Part shown: positions 26,128 to 34,767 of the stretch, piece after piece | Position numbering within the stretch: position 1 is the stretch's first letter | How the letters are laid out: the number at the start of each line of letters is the position of its first letter | The notes under the pieces: model-generated | The model's input: only the letters and a program-made list of their open reading frames with translations | Told to the model about the DNA's origin: nothing | The model's database searches: none | NCBI GenBank assembly: GCA_964495465.1 | Contig: CAZBWE010000001.1 | Span: 4,333-68,332, forward strand | From: CAZBWE01 sp964495465 | Lineage (GTDB): Bacteria > Planctomycetota > Phycisphaerae > Sedimentisphaerales > Anaerobacaceae | Reading direction: 5' to 3' | Length of the DNA stretch: 64,000 nucleotides | Made by a program: the position numbers and the translations under genes

Positions 26128-28083
26128 TTATTTACGTGCGGTTTCTCTATCTTCTGCGAACATACCCAAGACAGAACCAGCCAAAATTAACAACAACGAG
26201 AACCATAACCAAAACATCAAAGGTTTTACCTTCGCAGTGATTGTCACGTTGCCGTCACCGCCAATGCGGTCGAACGAGACATAAACATCTTCGAACAGCC
26301 CCATATGAACATCCACCTTCACGGCACTTCGGCCGTTTGGATATAAACAGCGATGCGGCCACAGAGTTCTCTGGAGACTATCTTTCGTTACGGCAATCTC
26401 AGGGCCTTCCTTAATTACATTACCAAACGACTGTTGCTTAAAAGAGTCATATGAAAGCGCATATCTGCCGAGAGCAACTTTTCCTCCTTCTGACAATACC
26501 GTCTGGATGCTTTGCTTGTCGGAGGTAAAACCGACAATAACTACCAAAAGCATCAAGCCCAAATGAGCAATTCCACCAGCGACTTGGCTGGTCTGTTTCA
26601 GGTTAAGCACAAACTTTATTAAAATAGCAACAAAACTAAACGCACATATACCACAAGCCAGGTCAACCACCAAACGATGCTGACTGAACCTGAACATCAG
26701 TCCGAAACAGACAAGTCCCACGGCACAGCAGGCCAACAGGTACAGCATAAAGGTGTGGTATTTCTGCAAATCAGTTAGTGAAACAAGTCCAAGCAGAAAA
26801 ATCAAAACAATCCCCGCCAAAGCAGCCAAGTGGTTATAAAATGTCTGCGGCAGTATAAACGGCTTATCAAACTTAGTAATAAACTGCCAAATAACCGGCC
26901 AAAATGTAGCTATTCCAATAGCCACGGCGGTGAAAATAAATACGACATTGGCCCAAAACAAAACTTCACTTTTATCTACATGGAATATACCGACATTCAA
27001 GGGACTAATAGAAACGCTCCTGACGGCGTGTATAATACAAAACAACCAAAGCAGGAAACAACACCCGATAAAAGCCGACAACACCGAAGGTTCAAAGGTC
27101 TTATCAAAAGAATGCACAGATACCAAAATTCCGCTTCTGACGACAAAAGAGGCAAACAAGCATATAATAAACGGAAGAGGAGCAAGCGTGATAGTCCAAA
27201 ACCTGAACCTGTCAGCGACCTGCATACCAATAACACTATGTAAAGCAGCAACGGCCACAAGGAAAGGTAAGAGCGAAATATTCTGGACGGGGTCCCACGC
27301 CCAAAAGCCGCCCCACCCGATTTGAATATATGACCACCTCATACCAATCACGATACCCAAACTCAAAAAACAAATGCCAAACAACAACCATCTGCGCAGC
27401 TGCCTGTAAACGCTGGAATCCTGAGTTATATCAGCAAAAACACAAGATAAAACGATAACAAAGGGAATCATAAAAGCCGCATAACTAATAAGCGTCAATG
27501 GCGGATGGAGAAACATCCAGAAATTTCTCAATATCGGGTCAAGACCGTGCCCTTCACTAACAGGCATAGGGTTTGAGGTAAACGGCCTTGCCATAAAAAT
27601 CAAAATTGCGATAAATCCCAGGCAAAGCCCCGAGCCGATAGCCAAAGCGATAGCGTTAAACTTCAAATCGCCTATTGCGTATTGCGTATCACTAATGGTC
27701 AACCGCCTACGGCGGTCTTCGATTCTCGGCTTACCATTTGTTGATTGCCATAAAGCAAAGAGGACAGATACAAAGACAAACCATAGTAAAAGCGAGCCGG
27801 AAGAGTCGGCCCAAAGAGCACCTAGCTTGTAGATAAAAGGCAGGTCTGTGGAACTGTGCCGGCTTACAGCAGCTATTGAAAAATTATCCGTCAGAAAGGC
27901 AAGAACAAGCACAATCAATGTGAGGACAGAAAGCCCTACACCGATATACATCACACGCCTGGCCAAGGAAAGGCCCTTCATAGCCGCAGCAGCATCTTTC
28001 TTCAAAACCGTCAGAGCTAAAACAGCCGCAAAGCCATAAAACACAAATACTACGGCTAAAAGAACCTGGCCTAAAGCACTCAT
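26128..28083 (-). CDS. ccmF: CcmF-type cytochrome c haem lyase subunit
   Basis: A roughly 651-residue, about 14-helix membrane protein. The tryptophan-rich haem-handling motif MRWSYIQIGWGGFWAWDPVQ lies at about 248-267, and conserved His residues occur in FWMFLHPPL and around VSVHSF. It ligates haem to apocytochrome c on the outer face of the inner membrane. I prefer ATG 28083 (MSALGQVLLAV); an in-frame TTG at 28095 is possible. A hydrophilic stretch of about 25 residues after the second conserved block (KPRIEDRRRRLTISDTQYAI) looks like a translated intergenic repeat. It lies downstream of a di-haem protein that needs such maturation. Other ccm genes are not in the window. Confidence 0.93.
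   Translation of the reverse strand: MSALGQVLLAVVFVFYGFAAVLALTVLKKDAAAAMKGLSLARRVMYIGVGLSVLTLIVLVLAFLTDNFSIAAVSRHSSTDLPFIYKLGALWADSSGSLLLWFVFVSVLFALWQSTNGKPRIEDRRRRLTISDTQYAIGDLKFNAIALAIGSGLCLGFIAILIFMARPFTSNPMPVSEGHGLDPILRNFWMFLHPPLTLISYAAFMIPFVIVLSCVFADITQDSSVYRQLRRWLLFGICFLSLGIVIGMRWSYIQIGWGGFWAWDPVQNISLLPFLVAVAALHSVIGMQVADRFRFWTITLAPLPFIICLFASFVVRSGILVSVHSFDKTFEPSVLSAFIGCCFLLWLFCIIHAVRSVSISPLNVGIFHVDKSEVLFWANVVFIFTAVAIGIATFWPVIWQFITKFDKPFILPQTFYNHLAALAGIVLIFLLGLVSLTDLQKYHTFMLYLLACCAVGLVCFGLMFRFSQHRLVVDLACGICAFSFVAILIKFVLNLKQTSQVAGGIAHLGLMLLVVIVGFTSDKQSIQTVLSEGGKVALGRYALSYDSFKQQSFGNVIKEGPEIAVTKDSLQRTLWPHRCLYPNGRSAVKVDVHMGLFEDVYVSFDRIGGDGNVTITAKVKPLMFWLWFSLLLILAGSVLGMFAEDRETARK
27658..27732. 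repeat. Repeat-like insertion inside ccmF
   Basis: Within ccmF the DNA carries CGCCTATTGCGTATTGCGTA followed by the palindrome ACCGCCTACGGCGGT (27702-27716). Both are of the type found in intergenic repeats, not in codons of the family. The insertion is in frame and encodes the Arg-rich linker of about 25 residues between two membrane helices. Confidence 0.55.
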
Positions 28084-28348
28084 CCCTGTAAACAATGTAA
28101 ACTCTCTAATAATTTACAGTCGAACCACTAAATTATCCTTCGGAACAATTGTATAGTTAATTTTAGAAAAATAATAGAAAAAAATAAATGATTAGGCCCA
28201 CATTCATCACGGCTGAAAATCTCACATTAAGGATATTCTTCGATAAAGCCACCGAATGGAACGGGAAAACTTACACATGCTAACAGCCGACAGGCCACAG
28301 AAGCGGACCTGGACAAATAAGATTTTCCGGCTGATTAAATTTACACAT

Positions 28349-29749
28349 CTACAAAGCCCGGAGAAACTCAACGAGCTCGGATTTTTCCTGCTCGGTCAAT
28401 TTGGTTCCGAGTATCAAATTGAAAAACTCAACGGTATCTTCCAGTGTAAGCAGCCGGCCATCGTGCAGATACGGGGGTGAGTCTTTTATTCCCCTCAATG
28501 GGAAATTTTTAATCGGGCCATCGGCGGCGGCATATCTTCCATTTATCATCTGGGGCTTATAGAAGCGTTCGGTTTTCAGGTTGTGCATCAGGTTGTCCGT
28601 GTAGTACGGAGCAGTATGGCATACGCTGCATTTGCCTTTTCCGAAAAATACATTCTGGCCGCGGAGTTCGGCATCAGCGGCTTTATCGGAGTCAAGCCGG
28701 CCATAGATATCCAGTTTCGGAGCGGGCGGGAAATCCAGAAGGGCCTGGAATTCGGCCATAAAGTGCACCTGGCTGCCCCGTTCGAGAACATTAACGCCTT
28801 TTTTGGTAGCGATAACGGGGTCGCCATCGAAATAAGCTGCACGCTGCTCAAACTCGGTGAAATCTTCCACGGATTTAAGAGCGCGTTGCGAGCCAAAGAG
28901 CCGCTGAATGTTCACGCCCCTCAGCGGCGGGGTATCGAGGCGGTGGCGAAACTTCTGCGGACGGATATCACCTACCAGATGCGTCGGAGCGGCAGTATGT
29001 CCATTCGAATGGCAGTCGAAACAGGTCACGCCCCTATGGGGTTTTTCGCTGCGGCGGTCTTCGGTCTGGTTGAACTGCTGCTGAGGAAAAGGAGTTACCA
29101 GTAAACGAAGACCTTCAAGCTGCTTTGGATTAAGTATCCCGTTAAAAAGGTCATAGTAATTGTCAATGGTTACAACTTTCCCCTGCGAAACATCACCAAG
29201 GTCTGGTCTGGTAGTTAAATAAATAGCTGCTGGGAATTCCGGAAGAAAACGCTCCGGCAGGTCGAAATCAAGGTCGAAACGAGTCAGGTCTCTGCCTTCC
29301 TGCTTTTTTATTTCGTCAATCACCATTTGCGGAAAGACCATTCCCCCTTCATCATGATTTGGGTGAGGCAGCGGCAAGAAACCCTTTGGGAAGAGCCCTT
29401 TTTCACGAATTTCATCGGGAGTCATTTCCGCCAATTGCTGCCAGGTTACTCCCTCCGGCAGCTTTACGCGAACACCCTGTTGAATCGGCTTTCCGCGAGA
29501 CATAGTGACACCTAAAGCAGGATTGTTCAAGAGGTCGTATCTTTCCTGCAGCAAATCCATCTGGCGTTTCATAACATCCGGCTTAGCGGCCTTCATCCGG
29601 GCCATAATGCTATCGAAGTCTTCGGTGATAACGACAGGTGCGTAACTTGACGGTTTTGCGCCGGCTGAAAGGACACAAATAAAGACGGCAGCGACAATCA
29701 GTACAATTAGAGACGTTTTTAGGAGTGCGGGATTCTTTTTCGGTTTCAT
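28349..29749 (-). CDS. Exported di-haem cytochrome c peroxidase/MauG-like protein
   Basis: A 466-residue protein with an N-terminal signal or anchor helix (about 12-30) and two haem c sites, CFDCH (243-247) and CSVCH (374-378). The end KDSPPYLHDGRLLTLEDTVE followed by FFN is diagnostic of the MauG/CCP family, giving an axial or distal ligand region. These periplasmic enzymes reduce peroxide or oxidise protein residues. The 150-residue region before the first haem is not typical of bacterial CCP. AAAGGGGGG before the ATG is a strong ribosome site. It lies upstream of ccmF on the same strand (266 bp). Confidence 0.88.
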   Translation of the reverse strand: MKPKKNPALLKTSLIVLIVAAVFICVLSAGAKPSSYAPVVITEDFDSIMARMKAAKPDVMKRQMDLLQERYDLLNNPALGVTMSRGKPIQQGVRVKLPEGVTWQQLAEMTPDEIREKGLFPKGFLPLPHPNHDEGGMVFPQMVIDEIKKQEGRDLTRFDLDFDLPERFLPEFPAAIYLTTRPDLGDVSQGKVVTIDNYYDLFNGILNPKQLEGLRLLVTPFPQQQFNQTEDRRSEKPHRGVTCFDCHSNGHTAAPTHLVGDIRPQKFRHRLDTPPLRGVNIQRLFGSQRALKSVEDFTEFEQRAAYFDGDPVIATKKGVNVLERGSQVHFMAEFQALLDFPPAPKLDIYGRLDSDKAADAELRGQNVFFGKGKCSVCHTAPYYTDNLMHNLKTERFYKPQMINGRYAAADGPIKNFPLRGIKDSPPYLHDGRLLTLEDTVEFFNLILGTKLTEQEKSELVEFLRAL

Positions 29750-30109
29750 TTTGGGCCCCCTTTCGCTACTCGCAATCCATTACAGTTAATAACGAATTAT
29801 CAAAGAAAAATTACCACCCCTTTCAAAGCCTGTCAAGCACACTTATGTGTGGTTAATAATATTTTTTATGAAACCGAATATTCGGCTATTTCTGATAAAA
29901 AAAGGCATTTTCAAAGACATTTGTGAGGGAAAATATTTATGCCTAAAGAGGCAGGCCAGAAGGAAAACGAGTAAATCCGCCAAGGCATCCGGGGGAATAA
30001 ACAATAAAACTTTGAAAGTTCTGATTTTTTAGCGCACATTATAAAGGTGAAACGACACTTATATACGGAAGCTGATATCAGCCAATAGTAACAAATTGAA
30101 AAGCACAAG
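29750..30109. other. 360-bp divergent intergenic region
   Basis: It separates the di-haem protein gene (minus) from the first ECF sigma gene (plus), so it must hold both promoters. It is AT-rich. I see no clear -35/-10 pair, no long palindrome and no credible gene; a 61-codon frame from 29847 has no ribosome site and no recognisable product. Confidence 0.4.
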
Positions 30110-30658
30110 ATGAAGCTGAACACAGAAGAACAGTTAGTAGAAGCAGCTCAAAACGGTCACTTGGAAAGCTTTGGTATCCTGTACGAGCGATATCACAGTT
30201 CGATGACGGCACTGGCGTATTCAGTGCTCGCGAATAGAGAGCTTGCGAATGATGCAGCCCAGGAGGTATTTGCGATTGCCTGTCGCAAACTACCGAGTTT
30301 GAAACATAACGATAAGTTCGGTGCGTGGCTGGCGGCTATATGCAGAAACGTGGCAAGAGGAATGCTGCGAGCAAAAACCAGAACCATAGCACCAGATATA
30401 CGACTATCTTCTATCGAAGAAACGGACACTAAAGAGCAACGACGAGATGCAGTTCGGCAGGCAGTATGGCAGTTGCGCTCTGCAGAGCGAGAATTAATAG
30501 TTATGCGATATTATGATGGATTTTCTCAGGCACAGATAAGCAAGGTGCTGGATATTTCAGCATCGGCTGTAAATGGCCGGCTCGTACGGGCCAAACGAAA
30601 GATTGCAAAGTATCTGAAACGCAACGGTTTCACAGGAGAAGATTATGGAACGGTTTGA
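30110..30658 (+). CDS. ECF sigma factor (module 1)
   Basis: A 182-residue ECF sigma factor. Region 2 spans about 15-85 (FGILYERYHSSMTALAYSVL, DAAQEVFAIACRKL, then GAWLAAICRNVAR) and region 4 about 115-170 (LRSAERELIVMRYYDGFSQA, then ISKVLDISASAVNGRLVRAK). It overlaps the following membrane protein gene by 14 bp, so the two are co-expressed. It would direct RNA polymerase to genes answering an envelope signal sensed by the partner. The target promoters cannot be told. Confidence 0.93.
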   Translation: MKLNTEEQLVEAAQNGHLESFGILYERYHSSMTALAYSVLANRELANDAAQEVFAIACRKLPSLKHNDKFGAWLAAICRNVARGMLRAKTRTIAPDIRLSSIEETDTKEQRRDAVRQAVWQLRSAERELIVMRYYDGFSQAQISKVLDISASAVNGRLVRAKRKIAKYLKRNGFTGEDYGTV

Positions 30659-31907
30659 AGATAAAAACTGGCTTGATGAGGCACTAACAGAAGCAATAGC
30701 AATTGGTGCCGAAGATACGAAGCCGGACTTCGAAAAGTGGAAAGAGCAACACCTAAAAGCCGTTGAAATGCTAACCTCGCGGGCAGGTAGAGGAAAAAGA
30801 ATTTCTGCAGGTCCGCTTAATACAGGGAGAATTATTATGAAAAGTCCAATCACAAAATTAGCCGCTGCGGCGGTGATAATAATAGCCGTAGTGCTATCAA
30901 TAAATATTTGGGATAAGTCAATACCTGCAGCTTACGCAATTGAGCAAACGATTCAAGCCAACCACACCGTTTACTACCTTCACATACAAGATTTTAGCTC
31001 AGAACACAAAGATGAGCCTAAGGAATTTTGGGTAGAGTGCGATAAATTCGGACAGGTCGAGAATGCGCGTATACACTTTCCGGAATGGGCTTCACCCGAT
31101 GATGGTGCTAAAGTGATTGTATGGAAACAAAATAAAGTACAAGTATGGTTTAAGAGAAAAAATACTGTCTTCATTGCGCAGGACAAAACTACCGCTGACC
31201 GCATGCTCAAATTGATTGAAGAATGTGACCCAAGGAGGGCGGTTGAACGTTTATATAAGCAACAGGCACAGGGTGAAGTAAAGATAGAGATTGAAGAACC
31301 TTCCGACAAGGCCAAGCCAATTATCGTAACAGCAACCTATCTGCCTGAAAGTTCATCGCCTAACAAACGTGTAGTTATGCTCGTCGACCAAGCTACCAAA
31401 CTTGTTATGGCAGCAGAGTTTTATCAGCTAAAAGATGGTGAGTATCAATATATTGGTGTTCAGGAGTATTATGACTACAATCAGCCAATCGAAGCTAAAA
31501 TGTTTACTCTTGATGGTGAAGTGCCTGACGATGTGATGCGCATCGACCAGACAATTCAGGAAGTTGGCTTAGAACAGGGAGACCTTAGTAACGAAGAAAT
31601 TGCCATTGAAGTTGCCCGGCAGTTCTTTGAAGCTTTGATAGCAGAAGATTATGCGAAAGCAGGCAGATTAATGGAAGGGATACCTGCCGATACACTTCAG
31701 CGGAACCTCGGCAGCATAAAGTTTCTCCGCATTATTTCAATTGGACCTGCTGGTCCGCATCCAAATCCCAAGACTCGTGGACTGGTTGTGCCCTGTATCG
31801 TTGAGGTAGAGAAGGATGGACAAATAAGCGAGTGGAAACTAGATCGTCTCGGGATTCGGCAGGTATTTAATCAGCCAGGACGCTGGACGATTTTCGGAGG
31901 ATTTTAA
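30645..31907 (+). CDS. Membrane partner of ECF module 1 with extracytoplasmic sensor region
   Basis: A 420-residue protein with a cytoplasmic N-terminus of about 68 residues, one membrane helix (about 70-88: LAAAAVIIIAVVLSINIW) and a large outside domain of about 330 residues. The outside part holds LolA-like or DUF-type beta-rich sequence (TVYYLHIQDFSSEH, MLVDQATKLVMAAEF) and, near the end, an ISDKIE-like stretch with AIEVARQFFEALIAEDYAKA, resembling an NTF2-like helix. The layout matches planctomycete genes that follow ECF sigma factors and act as anti-sigma/sensor proteins. No ZAS motif is seen. AGGAG precedes its ATG. The role as anti-sigma is inferred from coupling. Confidence 0.68.
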   Translation: MERFEDKNWLDEALTEAIAIGAEDTKPDFEKWKEQHLKAVEMLTSRAGRGKRISAGPLNTGRIIMKSPITKLAAAAVIIIAVVLSINIWDKSIPAAYAIEQTIQANHTVYYLHIQDFSSEHKDEPKEFWVECDKFGQVENARIHFPEWASPDDGAKVIVWKQNKVQVWFKRKNTVFIAQDKTTADRMLKLIEECDPRRAVERLYKQQAQGEVKIEIEEPSDKAKPIIVTATYLPESSSPNKRVVMLVDQATKLVMAAEFYQLKDGEYQYIGVQEYYDYNQPIEAKMFTLDGEVPDDVMRIDQTIQEVGLEQGDLSNEEIAIEVARQFFEALIAEDYAKAGRLMEGIPADTLQRNLGSIKFLRIISIGPAGPHPNPKTRGLVVPCIVEVEKDGQISEWKLDRLGIRQVFNQPGRWTIFGGF

Positions 31908-31944
31908 TAAAGCTGCCTGACAGCCTTGTCAAAATAATGTTACC

Positions 31945-31977
31945 AAAAGGCCGGGCTTGATCAGCTCGGCCTTTTTT
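31945..31977 (+). terminator. Rho-independent terminator after ECF module 1
   Basis: AAGGCCGGGC pairs with GCTCGGCCTT (one G-U pair) around the loop TTGATCA, followed by a T6 run. It ends the first ECF module about 40 bp after the stop and 115 bp before the next sigma gene. Confidence 0.88.
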
Positions 31978-32092
31978 ATGCGCTTTTGGGAAAAATTACC
32001 ATAAAAACTACAATTTTCTTATACTAAAATAACCAGATAAGTTGTTATATAAATGACAACCGATTGTCAGAAGCTATGAAAGTAAGATTTCG

Positions 32093-32638
32093 ATGCTCGA
32101 AGATAAGTTACTTATATGGAAGTTTAATCGCGGCGATAGAGAAGCCCTGCGAGACATCTATGAAAGATACAAAGATGAACTGGTTACATTAGCGGCTGCA
32201 CTTTTAACCGACGTAAGCTCCGCAGAGGATGTTGTTCATGATGTTTTTGTATCCTTTATCAAAACAGCTGAAAAGTTTCGACTTACCGGAAGTTTGAAAA
32301 GTTATTTAGCAACCTGCGTAGCAAATCGTGCACGCAACAAAAACAAGGCAAGGCAAAAACGCTTAAGTTATGGGCTGGATGAAGAAAATATGGCATCGTC
32401 AAATTTAAACAATCCGGATGCTGCTGTGATATTTAGTGAAGAATTGCATCAATTAAGTTTGGCCTTTGCACAACTGCCGTATGAGCAGCGGGAGGTCTTA
32501 CTCATGCACTCGTATAGCAGCTTGAAATTCAGAACTATCGCAAGGTCGCTGGGTGTTTCAATTAACACAGCGCAGGGCAGGTACCGGTACGCGTTACATA
32601 AACTGCGGTCAATGTTAAATGGTGAGGTGAAAAAATGA
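32093..32638 (+). CDS. ECF sigma factor (module 2)
   Basis: A 181-residue ECF sigma factor unlike module 1 in detail. Region 2 is about 20-90 (LRDIYERYKDELVTLAAALL, AEDVVHDVFVSFI, SLKSYLATCVANRARNKNK) and region 4 about 125-178 (LPYEQREVLLMHSYSSLKFR, then SLGVSINTAQGRYRYALHKL). It overlaps the next gene as ATGA, and that gene overlaps the third in the same way. The module is an independent sigma unit behind a terminator; its signal is unknown. Confidence 0.92.
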   Translation: MLEDKLLIWKFNRGDREALRDIYERYKDELVTLAAALLTDVSSAEDVVHDVFVSFIKTAEKFRLTGSLKSYLATCVANRARNKNKARQKRLSYGLDEENMASSNLNNPDAAVIFSEELHQLSLAFAQLPYEQREVLLMHSYSSLKFRTIARSLGVSINTAQGRYRYALHKLRSMLNGEVKK

Positions 32639-33087
32639 AACAAGGAAATGACATCCATAAGCTGATTAAGAAATTACACGTAAAAGCCAGCACCGAGCTG
32701 GACAGGAGAATTCATGATGATATTTCGATGGCGCTGGCCAAGTCTCAAGAGACAGAACCGGCTATTACTGGGCCGACTATATGGAGATTCATTACGAAAG
32801 GCGGATTAGCAAAACTTGCCGTCGCGGCAGCTATCATCATCGCCTTCGGCATCGGCTTCTCCACCGGTCGATGGTCAAAACCAGCTCGGCTGGCGCCCCA
32901 CCCGCTCGATGTTACCGCCTATACCTCGACAGCCCCTGCGTATCCGACCGCCCCAAAGGCAGAAGACAGCTTCTGGCGACAAAAAGCCCTCGCCGCAACG
33001 CAGCCCAGACCTTATGCCTACGCCCAGTTCACCAAAACAGAACTGCTTAGCGCCTACAAGCAATACCTAAAGGAGAAAACACTATGA
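32635..33087 (+). CDS. Small membrane protein, probable anti-sigma factor (module 2)
   Basis: A 150-residue protein with a basic cytoplasmic N-terminus (about 1-58), one membrane helix (LAVAAAIIIAFGIGFSTGRW, about 60-79) and a Pro/Ala-rich outside tail. It overlaps both neighbours by 4 bp (ATGA), so translation is coupled from sigma to lipoprotein. No ZAS motif is present. One-helix proteins directly after ECF genes are usually anti-sigma factors in this phylum; the call rests on context. Confidence 0.62.
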   Translation: MKQGNDIHKLIKKLHVKASTELDRRIHDDISMALAKSQETEPAITGPTIWRFITKGGLAKLAVAAAIIIAFGIGFSTGRWSKPARLAPHPLDVTAYTSTAPAYPTAPKAEDSFWRQKALAATQPRPYAYAQFTKTELLSAYKQYLKEKTL

Positions 33088-34586
33088 GTAATCAAAAGAC
33101 AACCTGGTGCCTTATCGCCTTCTACATCGCTGTATCCTTCTTTGCCGGCTGCTACCCCAAAGACTCACTCCAATGGTCCACAGACGGCTCTACCGGCATC
33201 TACAGTAAAAACGGCGCTCTCTTTATCGTCGATGGCAATACCTGCTCTCTGACCCAAATCGCCCCCAAAGAAACCACAACTAATTGGCCCGCCATCTCCT
33301 CCGACGGCTCGCACTTCGCCTACGGCACGATAGTCAAAGTGGATGACTTCAACCGCGCCCTCAACCACCTGCCACCTGACCAGGTCAAAGTAATCAAAGC
33401 CAACGCCGAAATCCTTAAACAGAAAATCCTCGTCGAAGGAATCAAAGACAGCAACTTCCCCTTCATCGGAAAACCTGTTACCACAGACAACGGCCAGAAA
33501 GATTCCTTCAACGACCAGCACATCGCCTGGGTCCAGAGATATCTCGTCGAAAACATCGACAAACAGCTTGCTGAAAAAATAGGCCCGGAATTAATCAAAA
33601 AAGTCAAAGAAAAAGACCTGAATTTCTTCCAGCTTGTTCTCGCCCCAACCGCTAATCCTAATGACAGAAAAATCCTCACAACAAGCTCACAGCAGCTATG
33701 GCGCATCCGTTTCTCACCGGACTCCCAGCTTATCGCCTATGGCGCCGAACGTATCAACGGCAATACGTGGGATGTCGGATACGACCTGTACATTGTTCCA
33801 CCAGCCGAAAATATCCCTCCAACGTTCATCGCACCGGCCATAGCTATTGGTTACGACTTCAAACCCGATTCCCGTGCAATCGCATATCTCAAGCCCGAAA
33901 ATGAATTCTTCGACACCCAGAAACCCGCCCTCGGCTCGCTTGTCGAGCGAACAATCATCGACCCCAATGGAAAATTTCTTGCCTCGCCTGCAAACCTTGA
34001 CGGTAACGACTACCCCGCAATGTACGTCTGCACAGGTTCTGCTGCGGAACTCGCCGGCATCCTGTACCATCCCTGGACGCACGTCTCTTATGCCAGTGAG
34101 AACCGCATTTTCTTCGTCTCCGTAAAAATGTCCCTGCCCTCCAGCAAACTCGACGAAGAAAAAACAACCATCTTCTGCTACGACACTCTTACCGGCGCAC
34201 TTAGCGAAATCGTGCATCAAATCGTACTCGACTTCTCACAGGGGAATTTGTATCTCTTCTCGCTTTCTCACGATTCCCGGAAAATCCTCCTGCATGGAAA
34301 GAAAAACACAGTTGGCATCTATGCCCTCGGCGGTGACCTCAATCTTTCAAAAGCCCTCATCGACGATAATGAAGGGTTTGGAAAAGGAGAGAACCCGCCC
34401 CTCAACCTTGTTGCCCAGTGGAAAGGCCCCGACCAGGTTTCCTGCCTCGTCTCGGAAAAATCTCATTACCTGACTGATGACCCGAACACCCCTGCCCGTC
34501 GAAAGGAAATTGTCATCATCGACACCGATGGCAACCTGATACAGATATTGAGCAAAGACTGGCCCGACGAACTACTTGAGTTTTGA
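33084..34586 (+). CDS. Lipoprotein with TolB/WD40-like propeller repeats
   Basis: A 500-residue protein with a lipoprotein signal (IAFYIAVSFFAGC, Cys at about 23), so it should be membrane-anchored. The body has TolB-type propeller blades: AISSDGSHFAYGT, RFSPDSQLIAYGAE, FKPDSRAIAYLKPE and SLSHDSRKILLHGK, with a helical insert at about 90-190 (DQVKVIKANAEILKQKILVE). It is third in the ECF module 2 operon and could be the sensor or a target. Its codons are richer in C and G at third positions than in the sigma gene, giving a different base composition from its neighbours. No enzyme motif is seen. Confidence 0.75.
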   Translation: MSNQKTTWCLIAFYIAVSFFAGCYPKDSLQWSTDGSTGIYSKNGALFIVDGNTCSLTQIAPKETTTNWPAISSDGSHFAYGTIVKVDDFNRALNHLPPDQVKVIKANAEILKQKILVEGIKDSNFPFIGKPVTTDNGQKDSFNDQHIAWVQRYLVENIDKQLAEKIGPELIKKVKEKDLNFFQLVLAPTANPNDRKILTTSSQQLWRIRFSPDSQLIAYGAERINGNTWDVGYDLYIVPPAENIPPTFIAPAIAIGYDFKPDSRAIAYLKPENEFFDTQKPALGSLVERTIIDPNGKFLASPANLDGNDYPAMYVCTGSAAELAGILYHPWTHVSYASENRIFFVSVKMSLPSSKLDEEKTTIFCYDTLTGALSEIVHQIVLDFSQGNLYLFSLSHDSRKILLHGKKNTVGIYALGGDLNLSKALIDDNEGFGKGENPPLNLVAQWKGPDQVSCLVSEKSHYLTDDPNTPARRKEIVIIDTDGNLIQILSKDWPDELLEF

Positions 34587-34593
34587 ATACCAG

Positions 34594-34610
34594 CGGCAAC
34601 CTGCCGTTTT
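34594..34610 (+). terminator. Weak terminator-like hairpin after ECF module 2
   Basis: CGGCA and TGCCG form a 5-bp stem around ACC, followed by TTTT, just 8 bases after the lipoprotein stop. The stem is short, so activity is uncertain. Confidence 0.45.
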
Positions 34611-34673
34611 CTGACACAACCTCCCGGTAAGTCAGGGGCTAAATATGCGGAAAAATAGTGGTATAAAAAACTA

Positions 34674-34702
34674 TTGCAAGTTTTTCGTACTTAGTATATG
34701 AT
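34674..34702 (+). promoter_or_regulatory. Sigma-70-like promoter of the TPR-alphaCTD gene
   Basis: TTGCAA at 34674-34679 and TATGAT at 34697-34702 are spaced by 17 bases. An AAGGAG ribosome site (34753-34758) lies before the ATG at 34768. Confidence 0.6.
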
Positions 34703-34767
34703 ATCGCAATTGCGTAAAGGCGAAAGGGTATAAAAACACTAAAATACGAAAAAAGGAGCAATAATCG

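Noticed and set aside
29847..30032. A 61-codon frame between the di-haem protein and ECF genes
   Set aside because: GTG start without a ribosome site, no recognisable product, lies in a divergent promoter region.
33165..34220. Several long minus-strand and shifted frames across the propeller lipoprotein gene
   Set aside because: They result from the GC-rich third positions of the real gene, which has a signal peptide, lipobox and repeats.
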